A stretch of DNA of 64,000 nucleotides. Source: Nemertoderma westbladi. Taxonomy: Eukaryota; Xenacoelomorpha; Nemertodermatida; Nemertodermatidae. Each line of letters opens with the position of its first letter. Positions within the stretch are counted from its first letter, which is position 1. Positions 1 to 13,922 of the stretch are shown in pieces. Both the position numbers and the translations under genes were made by a program. The notes under the pieces were generated by a model. That model had not been told where the DNA came from. It was given only the letters and a program-made list of their open reading frames with translations, and ran no database searches. The DNA is taken from contig JAUCBJ010001182.1 of assembly GCA_032718475.1 (NCBI GenBank), positions 1-64,000 of the forward strand. Reading direction: 5' to 3'.

Positions 1-1566
1 CATACCCCCCTCCCCCCACACCACCATACACCCCTCCCCCCACACCACCATACACCCCTCCCCCCTCACCACCATACACCCATCCCCCCCACACCACCAT
101 ACACCCCTCCCCCCACACCTCCATACGCCCCTCCCCCCTCACCACCATACACCCCTCCCCCCACACCACCATACACCCCTCCCCCCACACCACCATACAC
201 CCATCCTCTCCCCTCACCACCACACACCCCTCCCCCCACACCACCATACGCCCCTCCCCCCACTCACCATCCACCCCCCCCCCCACACCACCATACACCC
301 CCCCCCCCCACCCACCATACACCCCTCCCCCTCCCCCCACACCACCATACACCCCTCCCCCACACCACCATACACCCCTCCCCCCACACCACCACACACC
401 CCTCCCCCCACACCTCCAAACACCCCTCACCCCTCCCACCATCCACCCCTCCCCCCACACCACCATACACCCCTCCCCCCTCACCACCATACCCCCCTCC
501 CCCTCACCACCACACACCCCTCCCCCCACACCACCATACACCCCTCCCCCCTCACCACCATACACCCCTCCCCCCACACCACCAAACACCCCTCCCCCCT
601 CACCACCATACACCCCTCCCCCCACACCACCATACACCCCTCCACACCACCATACACCCCTCCCCCCACACCACCATACACCCCTCCCCCCACACCACCA
701 TACACCCCTCCCCCACACCACCATATACCCCTCCCCCCACACCACCAAACACCCCTCCCCCCTCACCACCATACACCCCTCCCCCCACACCACCATACAC
801 CCCTCCCCCTCCCCCCACACCACCATACACCCCTCCCCCTCCCCCTCCCCCTCCCCTCACACTACTATACACCCCTCCCCCTCCACCCTCACCACCATAC
901 ACCCCTCCCCCCACACCACCAAACACCCCTCCCCCCTCACCACCATACACCCCTCCCCCACACCACCATACACCCCTCCCCCCACACCACATACACCCCC
1001 CCCCCACACCACTATACCCCTCCCCCCCCCAAACACCCCTCCCCCCACACTACACCCTCCCCCCCCAATACCCCCCCCCCTCTCCCCACACCACCATACA
1101 CCCCTCCCCCCACACCACCATACACCCCTCCCCCCACACCACCATATACCCCTCCCCCCACACCACCAAACACCCCTCCCCCCTCACCACCATACACCCC
1201 CCCCCCACACCACCATACACCCCTCCCCCTCCCCCCACACCACCATACACCCCTCCCCCCTCCCCCTCCCCTCACACTACTATACACCCCTCCCCCCTCA
1301 CCACCATACAACCTCCCCCCACACCACCAAACACCCCTCCCCCCTCACCACCATACACCCCTCCCCCACACCACCATACACCCCTCCCCCACACCACCAT
1401 ACACCCCTCCCCCCACACCACCATACACCCCTCCCCCCACACCATCAAACACCCCTCCAACCTCACCACCATACACCCCTCCCCCCACACCACCATACAC
1501 CCCTCCCCCCACACCACCATACACCCCTCCCCCCTCCCCCCACACCACCAAACACCCTCTCCCCCG
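1..1566. repeat. C-rich minisatellite, about 25 bp unit
   Basis: Continuous array of units of the form CACACCACCATACACCCCTC plus CCCCC, about 22-27 bp long, differing mainly in the C-run length and in CACACC versus CTCACC. The plus strand is almost free of G; the minus strand is G-rich, with runs of 5-7 G spaced by GTGTATGGTGGTGTG. All minus-strand open frames here translate to Gly/Val/Tyr repeats and are not genes. The array begins before the window and ends abruptly at about 1566, next to ordinary unique DNA. Confidence 0.95.
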
Positions 1567-3210
1567 GATTTAGATGACATTTTACAGAGTCAGCTTATTA
1601 GATAGTGCATTGCACAGCTCCGGCTGCGCGGTTCACTTAGTATCCAGGATACTTCCTGATTAATACACAGGGGGGTTGGGTTGCACAGCACACTACTCTC
1701 ATAGTAAAATGATTGTATATACCGGACGACCAAATTCATTAGGGTTCAACATAGTGGCTGCAGATTCGCATCATTGCCTGCATGTCGCGTTGGCAGGCCC
1801 GTATGGGTCATAGTTGCTGATACAAGTCGAACTATTTGAAGCAGCATATAAATGATAAACTGTTCGCAAGCTCTAATAAGATTACCAAGATATTGAAAGT
1901 GAAAATAGTGGTTTGGGTATTGCGATGGGTAACAAGACAGAACCTTATATTTAGGGTAGAGTCTTAGACATGTTACATGTCTATCAGAAACATTTTAGCT
2001 CCAATAAAGCGATACGATTATAATAAAATACAGAAAGGCAAGTTATAAAAAACAACAAACCTCCACAACACTATGCTGTGTGTCCAATTCGTCAACAAAG
2101 AGTCTGTCAACATCCCATAATTTCCCCCAAATCATTCATACATAAATCTGCAGTAGTCGAATGTAGTGTATGAACCTGCAGATACTGCAGAATGTATATT
2201 TAGTAATGCAACCCTGCCAAAAGTAGGAACTGATTGAAAGCATTAGCAACTATTTTGAGATCGGGTACTAGGTATTAAATCAAGAAATATTAATTCATTT
2301 CCTGTCCCAACCCCAAACCCAAGACCATTCCATGCTTTGCAGAACCCACAGAGGCATAATGAGTTTGATCACAGGAGTGCAAACAGAAGGCGCCTGCAGA
2401 TACCACCTATCACTGTGGGGAACCGTCGTGCCAGCATCACATCACACCCAGCTACCAGGGTTTCGGCAAGGTGGCTGATAAAGATCTCAGCCTCTTTGCA
2501 CCAGACCCCGTCATGGTGCATTTGAGGGATGTAATGAAGGAGATCCTTCGCTCCTCCCATACAGCATTGTTGTGCTCATTCTTAGCACACACCCATTGAT
2601 TGAGTATGGACTCAACAGGTCATTTCGAGGGGGTATTTCTGTTTATGGTCACTATATCGAAAGACACCACCTGGTAAACCTATACTCCTTATCCCTCCAG
2701 CAATATTACCAGAGTGTAGTCTTTGACAAACAAACTGCTGAACACAGTAAAGATCAGGTAACAGAATGCCATACACTAGCTTAACAATAAGCCCCCCCCC
2801 CCCCCCCCCCCCCCACATTTTCAGTTGAGGGTGTGGATGGTAAAGAATTGGGCTCACACCCGCAGTCCACAACCTCATAATATGAAGGGAGGCTAGTCAG
2901 TGTGAGGCCATAGTGCAATGAGAGGTTGCCCTGGAACACCTCCCAAAGAGTACTGGTCCTAACTAACTAAGATGTTCTTGTCTGTGGTGTCGTCTACTCA
3001 GAGCAGGCAGTCTCTCTCCACCTGGGTACTGGACAGTTGGACATACCAAGATGTGCTGTCTGGGAGTACTCTTTGGCCACTTTATCATACCAGTCGATGC
3101 AGACCCATCCTGATCCCTTCTCCATCATAACCTTCCTCATCACAAACTCCTGGACGCCTGGATTGCCCCCCAGAAATCAGTCCCCTGTAGCGATCTGAAC
3201 AATGTATCCC
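1567..3210. other. unique DNA without a supported gene
   Basis: Ordinary-composition DNA between the minisatellite and a MITE. I see no conserved protein domain; the short open frames here are unconvincing. A pure C23 run occupies 2792-2814. Confidence 0.6.
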
Positions 3211-3219
3211 GGATGTGAC

Positions 3220-4164
3220 GAGTAAGGCAACAATTTTGAACACTTCTTCAGTGAATATCGCGAAATTTTGCAAATGTCGCTTTTTTGCAATATTTTGTGC
3301 CAATACTAATACTAATACCAATAATATAGATGGAGCTTCGCAAAAGTCGCTTCGCGAAGTTTTGTATTTGCCAATACTATAGGTGAAGCTTCACAAACGT
3401 CGCGATCTTTGCGAATGTTCTAGAACATTAAAATAAAATTGAATTGATGTACATCACAAAAATTTTATTTCTTTCATAAAAATTACATTCAGTTACATTT
3501 CATTCGTTTTCTTTATACTTCAGTGCCTGTAATTACTTGGTTTTGCGACAAAAAAGCTCATGAAATTTTCTTTCTATTTAAATTTGTCAGTATTGTTTTT
3601 GCTTACACCGATAGTTTAACCAAAATAAAATATTAGGGAAACGAAAGGGTTACAGAGGGAGGCCTTTCTAACCGATTTAGATTTAAACGATTTCATTACA
3701 AATTTAAGGAAAGGAGCAGGTTTCAGAGATGGGCTTTTTCAACCAAAACAAACGAAATCATTACAAATTTCAGTGCATTTCTATTCAAACTTTCACATTT
3801 CATGCAGATTTCAGTGGCTGACTTTTCTAACCAAAACATCAAACGATATTGTTAAAAATTGAGTTAAAGGAACAGCTAACAGAGATTAACATTTCGTAAC
3901 GAATTTCGCAAAGATTGCGACATTTGTGAGAGTGCAGTATATTACATATCCTCCAAATTTTTCATATTAGCTAGTATTTGCTAATTTCTTTATGTATAAT
4001 ATTTATATAGATTAAATTTCCTATCCAATTTAAATATTGCTTTAGACGAAATATTTTTCATTCGAGAACATTTTATAGAAATATTATATAATTGGGGAAC
4101 AATCATGAGGCGAAATTTCGCGATTTTCGCCAAAGAATTTTTCAAAATCGTTGCCCTAATGGAT
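3220..4164. mobile_element. MITE, hAT-like, non-autonomous
   Basis: About 945 bp with related inverted ends. The left end has GGCAACAATTTTGAA followed by ATCGCGAAATTTTGC; the right end read on the minus strand has GGCAACGATTTTGAA followed by ATCGCGAAATTTCGC. The direct repeat GGATGTGAC flanks both sides (3211-3219 and 4165-4173), compatible with the 8 bp target duplications of hAT elements. There is no transposase; the interior is AT-rich with imperfect palindromes around TTCGCGAA (3330-3420). The superfamily call is inference from duplication length only. Confidence 0.6.
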
Positions 4165-4173
4165 GGATGTGAC

Positions 4174-5290
4174 AAACAGTTTGTGAGCCCAGTTCATAAA
4201 CTCGGGCTTTACTATTACATTAAGTAACTCTTCATTGGCTCATGGTTGTAGCAGCATATCCAAGGTGATGCGAAACCTCGACACCTCACTATGAGGCAAG
4301 CATTAAGACAACCCTGTGATGGCTCAGCCTTTGAGGTGAGAGCTGTGGGCTTCATAATGGGTTAGGAGCGTGAACCACAGTTCCCCCCACCACAACACCA
4401 CTGGATTGGTGCTTCCACTTAGGGTGTTTGGCACCTTTAATACCGGCTGCCTTTTAACTTTCACAGCCTTAAAATGTTGAAGGTCATTGCAAAGCTCAAA
4501 GGCATTGGAGGAAATCTCCATATGTGGGGGGTGCTTGGAGCAAACATCCCGGACTGCGACCCCTATTGGCTCACGCTTGGCTTGTTTCTCAGTATCTACA
4601 GCTCCCGACTGTCTCTGTCCAGTCACCTGTCTTACTGCACAGTGATTCTGACCAGCCAAAATATTTTAGTTGGAGAGATCTTGGCTAATTTCCCCGCATC
4701 TGTAATTTGGGAACTTTCCCTGCAGCGCTCAACTTCTCTGATTTAGCTGTATAAATTTGTAGCATAATGATAATATAATCCCACATAATGATATGCCTTT
4801 GTATCATCTGTTTAATGTCGGTGCCCTAAGAAACTTCGGCATCATGCTCAAACATCGTCGCTATGAAGCACAAATATCTCTTGGATGGGTGGATGCTGTT
4901 TGTCAATTGCTTTATCTGATAAAAGATTGCGATGTCTGCCACCTTTCGGCCAACCGTACCGCCTGGAATAGTGTAGGGCGGTTAGGGAGAGCAATGCTCA
5001 ATCATGATGAGCCTTACTGGAGGATCCTGGGCGGTTGAGGTATTCCAAAGGCGTCCTCGAGGTGATCAGATACCAGAGGTGGTTATGAATTGGGTCCTCA
5101 AGGAACCTGGGTAACCGTGGTTACATAAGTGACTGTTGTCAATGTTGCTGTCATCAGTGGGCAAATAAGTCTAGGGGACTAAGGTTTGATCATGGTCGGA
5201 AGTATTAATGGTGGATGAATCGTTGTTGAGATTAATAAAGCGGCCTGTTGCTAGGGGTGCACATCTATTGCAGTATTTACTGAAGCGCAC
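4174..5290. other. flank of satellite, possible LTR-retroelement debris
   Basis: Mostly unrecognised. A plus-strand open frame at 4793-5038 (81 aa) contains KDCDVCHLSANRT followed by VGRLGRA, faintly like the zinc-binding end of a Gypsy integrase, with no other domain preserved. Sequence at 5160-5290 includes AATAAA and ends in ACAACGACACTGG, which then becomes the satellite unit. I would not annotate a gene. Confidence 0.25.
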
Positions 5291-8200
5291 ACAACGACAC
5301 TGGTGGGGACACACTGATGCTTAACGGAACTACTACACGACACTGGTGGGGATACAAGCGTGCTTAACGCAACTACACGACACTGGTGGGGACACAAGCG
5401 TGCTTAACGCAACTACACGACACTGGTGAGGACACACTGGTGCTTAACGCAACTACAACACGACACTGGTGGGGACACAAGCGTGCTTAACGCAACTACA
5501 ACACGACACTGGTGGGGACACAAGCGTGCTTAACGCAACTACACGACACTGGTGAGGACACACTGGTGCTTAACGCAACTACAACACGACACTGGTGGGG
5601 ACACAAGCGTGCTTAACGCAACTACACGACACTGGTGGGGACACAAGCGTGCTTAACGCAACTACACGACACTGGTGAGGACACACGGTGCTTAACGCAA
5701 CTACAACACGACACTGGTGGGGACACAAGCGTGCTTAACGCAACTACAACACGACACTGGTGGGGACACAAGCGTGCTTAACGCAACTACAACACGACAC
5801 TGGTGGGGACACAAGCGTGCTTAACGCAACTACACGACACTGGTGGGGACACACGCGTGCTTAACGCAACTACAACACGACACTGGTGGGGACACAAGCG
5901 TGCTTAACGCAACTACAACACGACACTGGTGGGGACACAAGCGTGCTTAACGCAACTACACGACACTGGTGGGGACACAAGCGTGCTTAACGCAACTACA
6001 CGACACTGGTGAGGACACACTGGTGCTTAACGCAACTACAACACGACACTGGTGGGGACACAAGCGTGCTTAACGCAACTACACGACACTGGTGGGGACA
6101 CAAGCGTGCTTAACGCAACTACAACACGACACTGGTGGGGACACAAGCGTGCTTAACGCAACTACAACACGACACTGGTGGGGACACAAGCGTGCTTAAC
6201 GCAACTACACGACACTGGTGGGGACACAAGCGTGCTTAACGCAACTACACGACACTGGTGGGGACACACGCGTGCTTAACGCAACTACACGACACTGGTG
6301 ATGACACAAGCGTGCTTAACGCAACTACAACACAACGACACTGGTGGGGACACAAGCATGCTTAACGCAACTACAACACGACACTGGTGGGGACACAAGC
6401 GTGCTTAATGCAACTACACGACACTGGTGGGGACACAAGCGTGCTTAACGCAACTACACGATACTGGTGGGGACACAAGCGTGCTTAACGCAACTACACG
6501 ACACTGGTGGGGACACACGCGTGCTTAACGCAACTACAACACGACACTGGTGGGGACACAAGCGTGCTTAACGCAACTACACGACACTGGTGATGACACA
6601 AGAGTGCTTAACGCAACTACAACACAACGACACTGGTGGGGACACAAGCGTGCTTAACGCAACTACGCGACACTGGTGGGGACACAAGCGTGCTTAACGC
6701 AACTACACGACACTGGTGATGACACAAGCGTGCTTAACGCAACTACAACACAACGACACTGGTGGGGACACAAGCGTGCTTAACGCAACTACACGACACT
6801 GGTGGGGACACACGCGTGCTTAACGCAACTACACGACACTGGTGGGGACACAAGCGTGCTTAACGCAACTACAACACAACGACACTGGTGGGGACACAAG
6901 CGTGCTTAACGCAACTACACGACACTGGTGGGGACACAAGCGTGCTTAACGCAACTACACGACACTGGTGGGGACACAAGCGTGCTTAACGCAACTACAC
7001 GACACTGGTGGTGACACAAGCGTGCTTAACGCAACTACAACACAACGACACTGGTGGGGACACAAGCGTGCTTAACGCAACTACACGACACTGGTGGGGA
7101 CACACGCGTCCTTAACGCAACTACACGACACTGGTGATGACACAAGCGTGCTTAACGCAACTACAACACAACGACACTGGTGGGGACACAAGCGTGCTTA
7201 ACGCAACTACAACACGACACTGGTGGGGACACAAGCGTGCTTAACGCAACTACAACACGACACTGGTGGGGACACAAGCGTGCTTAACGCAACTACATGA
7301 CACTGGTGGGGACACACGCGTGCTTAACGCAACTACACGACACTGGTGGGGACACAAGCGTGCTTAACGCAACTACAACACAACGACACTGGTGGGGACA
7401 CAAGCATGCTTAACGCAACTACAACACGACACTGGTGGGGACACAAGCGTGCTTAACGCAACTACACGACACTGGTGGGGACACAAGCGTGCTTAACGCA
7501 ACTACACGATACTGGTGGGGACACAAGCGTGCTTAACGCAACTACACGACACTGGTGGGGACACACGCGTGCTTAACGCAACTACAACACGACACTGGTG
7601 GGGACACAAGCGTGCTTAACGCAACTACACGACACTGGTGATGACACAAGAGTGCTTAACGCAACTACAACACAACGACACTGGTGGGGACACAAGCGTG
7701 CTTAACGCAACTACGCGACACTGGTGGGGACACAAGCGTGCTTAACGCAACTACACGACACTGGTGATGACACAAGCGTGCTTAACGCAACTACAACACA
7801 ACGACACTGGTGGGGACACAAGCGTGATTAACGCAACTACCTTAACGCAACTACAACACAACGACACTGGTGGGGACACAAGCGTGCTTAACGCAACTAC
7901 GCGACACTGGTGGGGACACAAGCGTGCTTAACGCAACTACGCGACACTGGTGGGGACACAAGCGTGCTTAACGCAACTACACGACACTGGTGATGACACA
8001 AGCGTGCTTAACGCAACTACAACACAACGACACTGGTGGGGACACAAGCGTGCTTAACGCAACTACGCGACACTGGTGGGGACACAAGCGTGCAAAACGC
8101 AACTACACGACACTGGTGGGGACACAAGCGTGCTTAACGCAACTACAACACAACGACACTGGTGGGGACACAAGCGTGCTTAACGCAACTACGCGACACT

Positions 8201-11200
8201 GGTGGGGACACAAGCGTGCTTAACGCAACTACACGACACTGGTGGGGACACACGCGTGCTTAACGCAACTACACGACACTGGTGGGGACACAAGCGTGCT
8301 TAACGCAACTACAACACAACGACACTGGTGGGGACACAAGCGTCTTAACGCAACTAGACGACACTGGTGGGGACACACGCGTGCTTAACGCAACTACACG
8401 ACACTGGTGATGACACAAGGGTGCTTAACGCAACTACAACACAACGACACTGGTGGGGACACAAGCGTGCTTAACGCAACTACAACACAACGACACTGGT
8501 GGGGACACAAGCGTGCTTAACGCAACTACGCGACACTGGTGGGGACACAAGCGTGCAAAACGCAACTACACGACACTGGTGGGGACACAAGCGTGCTTAA
8601 CGCAACTACAACACAACGATACTGGTGGGGACACAAGCGTGCTTAACGCAACTACACGACACTGGTGGGGACACACGCGTGCTTAACGCAACTACACTGG
8701 TGGGGACACAAGCGTGCTTAACGCAACTACACTGGTGGGGACACAAGCGTGCTTAACGCAACTACAACACAACGACACTACTGGTGGGGACACAAGCGTG
8801 CTTAACGCAACTACACGACACTGGTGGGGACACAAGCGTGCTTAACGCAACTACAACACAACTACACTGGTGGGGACACAAGCGTGCTTAACGCAACTAC
8901 AACACAACGACACTGGTGGGGACACAAGCGTGCGTAACGCAACTACAACACAACGACACTGGTGGGGACACAAGCATGCTTAACGCAACTACAACACGAC
9001 ACTGGTGGGGACACAAGCGTGCTTAATGCAACTACACGACACTGGTGGGGACACAAGCGTGCTTAACGCAACTACATGATACTGGTGGGGACACAAGCGT
9101 GCTTAACGCAACTACACGACACTGGTGGGGACACACGCGTGCTTAACGCAACTACAACACGACACTGGTGGGGACACAAGCGTGCTTAACGCAACTACAC
9201 GACACTGGTGATGACACAAGAGTGCTTAACGCAACTACAACACAACGACACTGGTGGGGACACAAGCGTGCTTAACACAACTACGCGACACTGGTGGGGA
9301 CACAAGCGTGCTTAACGCAACTACACGACACTGGTGATGACACAAGCGTGCTTAACGCAACTACAACACAACGACACTGGTGGGGACACAAGCGTGCTTA
9401 ACGCAACTACGCGACACTGGTGGGGACACAAGTGTGCTTAACGCAACTACGCGACACTTGTGGGGACACAAGCGTGCTTAACGCAACTACAACACAACGA
9501 CACTGGTGGGGACACAAGCGTGCTTAACGCAACTACGCGACACTGGTGGGGACACAAGCGTGCAAAACGCAACTACACGACACTGGTGGGGACACAAGCG
9601 TGCTTAACGCAACTACAACACAACGACACTGGTGGGGACACAAGCGTGCTTAACGCAACTACGCGACACTGGTGGGGACACAAGCATGCTTAACGCAACT
9701 ACACGACACTGGTGGGAACACACGCGTGCTTAACGCAACTACACGACACTGGTGGGGACACAAGCGTGCTTAACGCAACTACAACACAACGACACTGGTG
9801 GGGACACAAGCGTGCTTAACGCAACTACGCGACACTGGTGGGGACACAAGCGTGCAAAACGCAACTACACGACACTGGTGGGGACACAAGCGTGCTTAAC
9901 GCAACTACAACACAACGACACTGGTGGGGACACAAGCGTGCTTAACGCAACTACGCGACACTGGTGGGGACACAAGCGTGCTTAACGCAACTACACGACA
10001 CTGGTGGGGACACACGCGTGCTTAACGCAACTACACGACACTGGTGGGGACACAAGCGTGCTTAACGCAACTACAACACAACGACACTGGTGGGGACACA
10101 AGCGTGCTTAACGCAACTAGACGACACTGGTGGGGACACACGCGTGCTTAACGCAACTACACGACACTGGTGATGACACAAGGGTGCTTAACGCAACTAC
10201 AACACAACGACACTGGTGGGGACACAAGCGTGCTTAACGCAACTACAACACAACGACACTGGTGGGGACACAAGCGTGCTTCACGCAACTACGCGACACT
10301 GGTGGGGACACAAGCGTGCTTAACGCAACTACAACACAACGATACTGGTGGGGACACAAGCGTGCTTAACGCAACTACACGACACTGGTGGGGACACACG
10401 CGTGCTTAACGCAACTACACTGGTGGGGACACAAGCGTGCTTAACGCAACTACACGACACTGGTGGGGACACACGCGTGCTTAACGCAACTACAACACAA
10501 CGATACTGGTGGGGACACAAGCGTGCTTAACGCAACTACACGACACTGGTGGGGACACACGCGTGCTTAACGCAACTACACTGGTGGGGACACAAGCGTG
10601 CTTAACGCAACTACACTGGTGGGGACACAAGCGTGCTTAACGCAACTACACGACACTGGTGGGGACACAAGCGTGCTTAACGCAACTACAACACAACGAT
10701 ACTGGTGGGGACACAAGCGTGCTTAACGCAACTACACGACACTGGTGGGGACACACGCGTGCTTAACGCAACTACACTGGTGGGGACACAAGCGTGCTTA
10801 ACGCAACTACACTGGTGGGGACACAAGCGTGCTTAACGCAACTACAACACAACGACACTACTGGTGGGGACACAAGCGTGCTTAACGCAACTACACGACA
10901 CTGGTGGGGACACAAGCGTGCTTAACGCAACTACAACACAACTACACTGGTGGGGACACAAGCGTGCTTAACGCAACTACAACACAACGACACTGGTGGG
11001 GACACAAGCGTGCTTAACGCAACTACAACACAACGACACTGGTGGGGACACAAGCATGCTTAACGCAACTACAACACGATACTGGTGGGGACACAAGCGT
11101 GCTTAATGCAACTACACGACACTGGTGGGGACACAAGCGTGCTTAACGCAACTACATGATACTGGTGGGGACACAAGCGTGCTTAACGCAACTACACGAC

Positions 11201-13126
11201 ACTGGTGGGGACACACGCGTGCTTAACGCAACTACAACACGACACTGGTGGGGACACAAGCGTGCTTAACGCAACTACACGACACTGGTGATGACACAAG
11301 AGTGCTTAACGCAACTACAACACAACGACACTGGTGGGGACACAAGCGTGCTTAACACAACTACGCGACACTGGTGGGGACACAAGCGTGCTTAACGCAA
11401 CTACACCACACTGGTGATGACACAAGCGTGCTTAACGCAACTACAACACAACGACACTGGTGGGGCCACAAGCGTGCTTAACGCAACTACGCGACACTGG
11501 TGGGGACACAACCGTGCTTAACGCAACTACGCGACACTTGTGGGGACACAAGCGTGCTTAACGCAACTACACGACACTGCTGATGACACAAGCGTGCTTA
11601 ACGCAACTACAACACAACGACACTGGTGGGGACACAAGCGTGCTTAACGCAACTACGCGACACTGGTGGGGACACAAGCGTGCAAAACGCAACTACACGA
11701 CACTGGTGGGGACACAAGCGTGCTTAACGCAACTACAACACAACGACACTGGTGGGGACACAAGCGTGCTTAACGCAACTACGCGACACTGGTGGGGACA
11801 CAAGCATGCTTAACGCAACTACACGACACTGGTGGGGACACACGCGTGCTTAACGCAACTACACGACACTGGTGGGGACACAAGCGTGCTTAACGCAACT
11901 AGACGACACTGGTGGGGACACACGCGTGCTTAACGCAACTACACGACACTGGTGATGACACAAGGGTGCTTAACGCAACTACAACACAACGACACTGGTG
12001 GGGACACAAGCGTGCTTAACGCAACTACAACACAACGACACTGGTGGGGACACAAGCGTGCTTAACGCAACTACGCGACACTGGTGGGGATACAAGCGTG
12101 CAAAACGCAACTACACGACACTGGTGGGGACACAAGCGTGCTTAACGCAACTACAACACAACGATACTGGTGGGGACACAAGCGTGCTTAACGCAACTAC
12201 ACGACACTGGTGGGGACACACGCGTGCTTAACGCAACTACACTGGTGGGGACACAAGCGTGCTTAACGCAACTACACTGGTGGGGACACAAGCGTGCTTA
12301 ACGCAACTACAACACAACGACACTACTGGTGGGGACACAAGCGTGCTTAACGCAACTACACGACACTGGTGGGGACACAAGCGTGCTTAACGCAACTACA
12401 ACACAACTACACTGGTGGGGACACAAGCGTGCTTAACGCAACTACAACACAACGACACTGGTGGGGACACAAGCGTGCTTAACGCAACTACAACACAACG
12501 ACACTGGTGGGGACACAAGCGTGCTTAACGCAACTGTACGAAACTGGTGGGGACACAAGCGTGCTTAACGCAACTATACGAAACTGGTGGGGACACAAGC
12601 GTGCTTAACGCAACTACAACACAACGACACTGGTGGGGACACAAGCGTGCTTAACGCAACTACAACACAATGACACTGGTGGGGACACACGCGTGCTTAA
12701 CGCAACTACAACACGACACTGGTGGGGACACAAGCGTGCTTAACGCAACTACACGACACTGGTGGGGACACACGCGTGCTTAACGCAACTACAACACAAC
12801 GACACTGGTGGGGACACAAGCGTGCTTAACGCAACTACACGACACTGGTGGGGACACAAGCGTGCTTAACGCAACTACACGATACTGGTGGGGACACACG
12901 CGTGCTTAACGCAACTACAACACAACGACACTGGTGGGGACACAAGCGTGCTTAACGCAACTACACGACACTGGTGGTGGGGACACAAGCGTGGTTAACG
13001 CAACTACACTGGTGGGGACACAAGCGTGGTTAACGCAACTACACTGGTGGGGACACAAGTGTGCTTAACGCAACTACACTGCACTGGTGGGGACACAAGT
13101 GTGCTTAACGCAACTACACTGGTGGG
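5291..13126. repeat. megasatellite, about 40 bp monomer
   Basis: About 7.8 kb of head-to-tail units. The core reads CGACACTGGTGGGGACACAA then GCGTGCTTAACGCAACTACA. Monomers fall into discrete lengths near 34, 40, 43 and 46 nt, depending on the linker between CAACTA and GACACTGG (none, CAC, CAACAC or CAACACAAC). Point variants such as GATGACAC for GGGGACAC, ACACGCGT for ACAAGCGT, and TTAATG or AAAACG for TTAACG recur in the same order, giving higher-order blocks; 8780-9550 recurs at about 10860-11630, offset close to 2080 bp. The 60-79 aa open frames here exist only where the TTAA stop is mutated, so they are not genes. Confidence 0.97.
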
Positions 13127-13542
13127 TTAATATAAATGTTCAATATAAAACATAATCAGTCAAACAGCAATATCGGTAGACATGAAGTATGATTTATATT
13201 ATAATCTTGATTAAAATTTTGTTCAGTTAGTTAGAAATAGTAATATTTATTGTATGTCGTCACTTTCAATATGGTGGTTTGTGGATAGAGGGATGTGTAG
13301 ATTGGGAATGATATATAATAAAAAAAAAAAGTGTTTTGCCAAAGTAAAATTCAAAATATTTCAGTTAGTTTCCTGCCCTGACACTAAGCTGACAGTTCAT
13401 AAATGATTGAACAAAACTGACAAGAAAATCAAAAAAATATTTTAAAAAAACCGGAGAGAAGGGGCAGAAAACTTTCTATTAAGAATACAAAATTTTAAAT
13501 AAATTATAAATAAATTTGGCAAATAAATTTAAACACGTTTAC
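13127..13542. other. AT-rich spacer, start of truncated MFS intron
   Basis: AT-rich DNA with an A-run at 13320-13330 between the satellite edge and the splice donor of the minus-strand MFS exon. No further exon is visible. Confidence 0.6.
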
Positions 13543-13922
13543 CTCATAATGATGACACCGATTATGCAGGTATATCTGACACCAATCTTCCGGAAAACAC
13601 GGCCGGCAAAGTACATTGCAACACCAAATCCGACATACCATGCCACCAGCAGCCAATTCAAGTCTTCATAGTGTCCTGAATACCTATAGTATTTGTGAAG
13701 GTATGATTCGAAGTAAGGGTACATATTTGTAAACGTGAAAATTGTACCCATAGTCATGTTCATGCAGAATGCTGCCGCTAGTGACATGCATCTCCGATTA
13801 AAACATATTTTAATCCTGCATCTTCTCAACTTCATTCGTAAGACGGACACGAAACTCTGAGACACTGGTCGATTTATTTCTTCCTGGGAATTTAGAGATT
13901 CTGACAACCAATCAGATTGCAT
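13543..13922 (-). pseudogene. orphan first exon of an MFS transporter (oxalate/formate antiporter-like)
   Basis: A single coding exon of about 127 codons, opening with ATG at 13922 and ending at a GTAAAC donor (intron begins at 13542) after ATGAG, phase 2. The protein has a hydrophilic N-terminus of about 45 residues, a first membrane segment (SLAAAFCMNMTMGTIFTFTN), the EDLNWLLVAW region leading to a second segment, then GRVFRKIGVRYTCIIGV and the start of a third. It is clearly paralogous to exon 1 of the intact MFS gene at 45382-45788: same domain layout, same donor position and phase. Exons 2-5 are not found downstream (towards lower coordinates), where the 7.8 kb satellite and then unrelated DNA lie. 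It may be a broken copy, or the remaining exons may lie more than 13 kb away outside the window. The strong protein conservation argues that decay, if any, is recent. Confidence 0.75.

Noticed and set aside
66-1580. Long Gly/Val/Tyr-rich minus-strand open frames
   Set aside because: They exist because the C-rich minisatellite lacks stops on that strand; no codon bias or unique sequence.
4324-4746. Opposing open frames of 111 and 90 codons
   Set aside because: They overlap on opposite strands, with no recognisable domain on either and no splice or polyadenylation context.
7990-12231. Repeated 60-79 aa open frames (ACLTQLQHNDTGGDTSVLNAT type)
   Set aside because: Translations of the 40 bp satellite where TTAA stops are mutated to AAAA; no start context, and every frame looks alike.
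5291-13126. CRISPR-like array
   Set aside because: Regular repeats, but there are no unique spacers: unit after unit is the same sequence, and the genome is eukaryotic.
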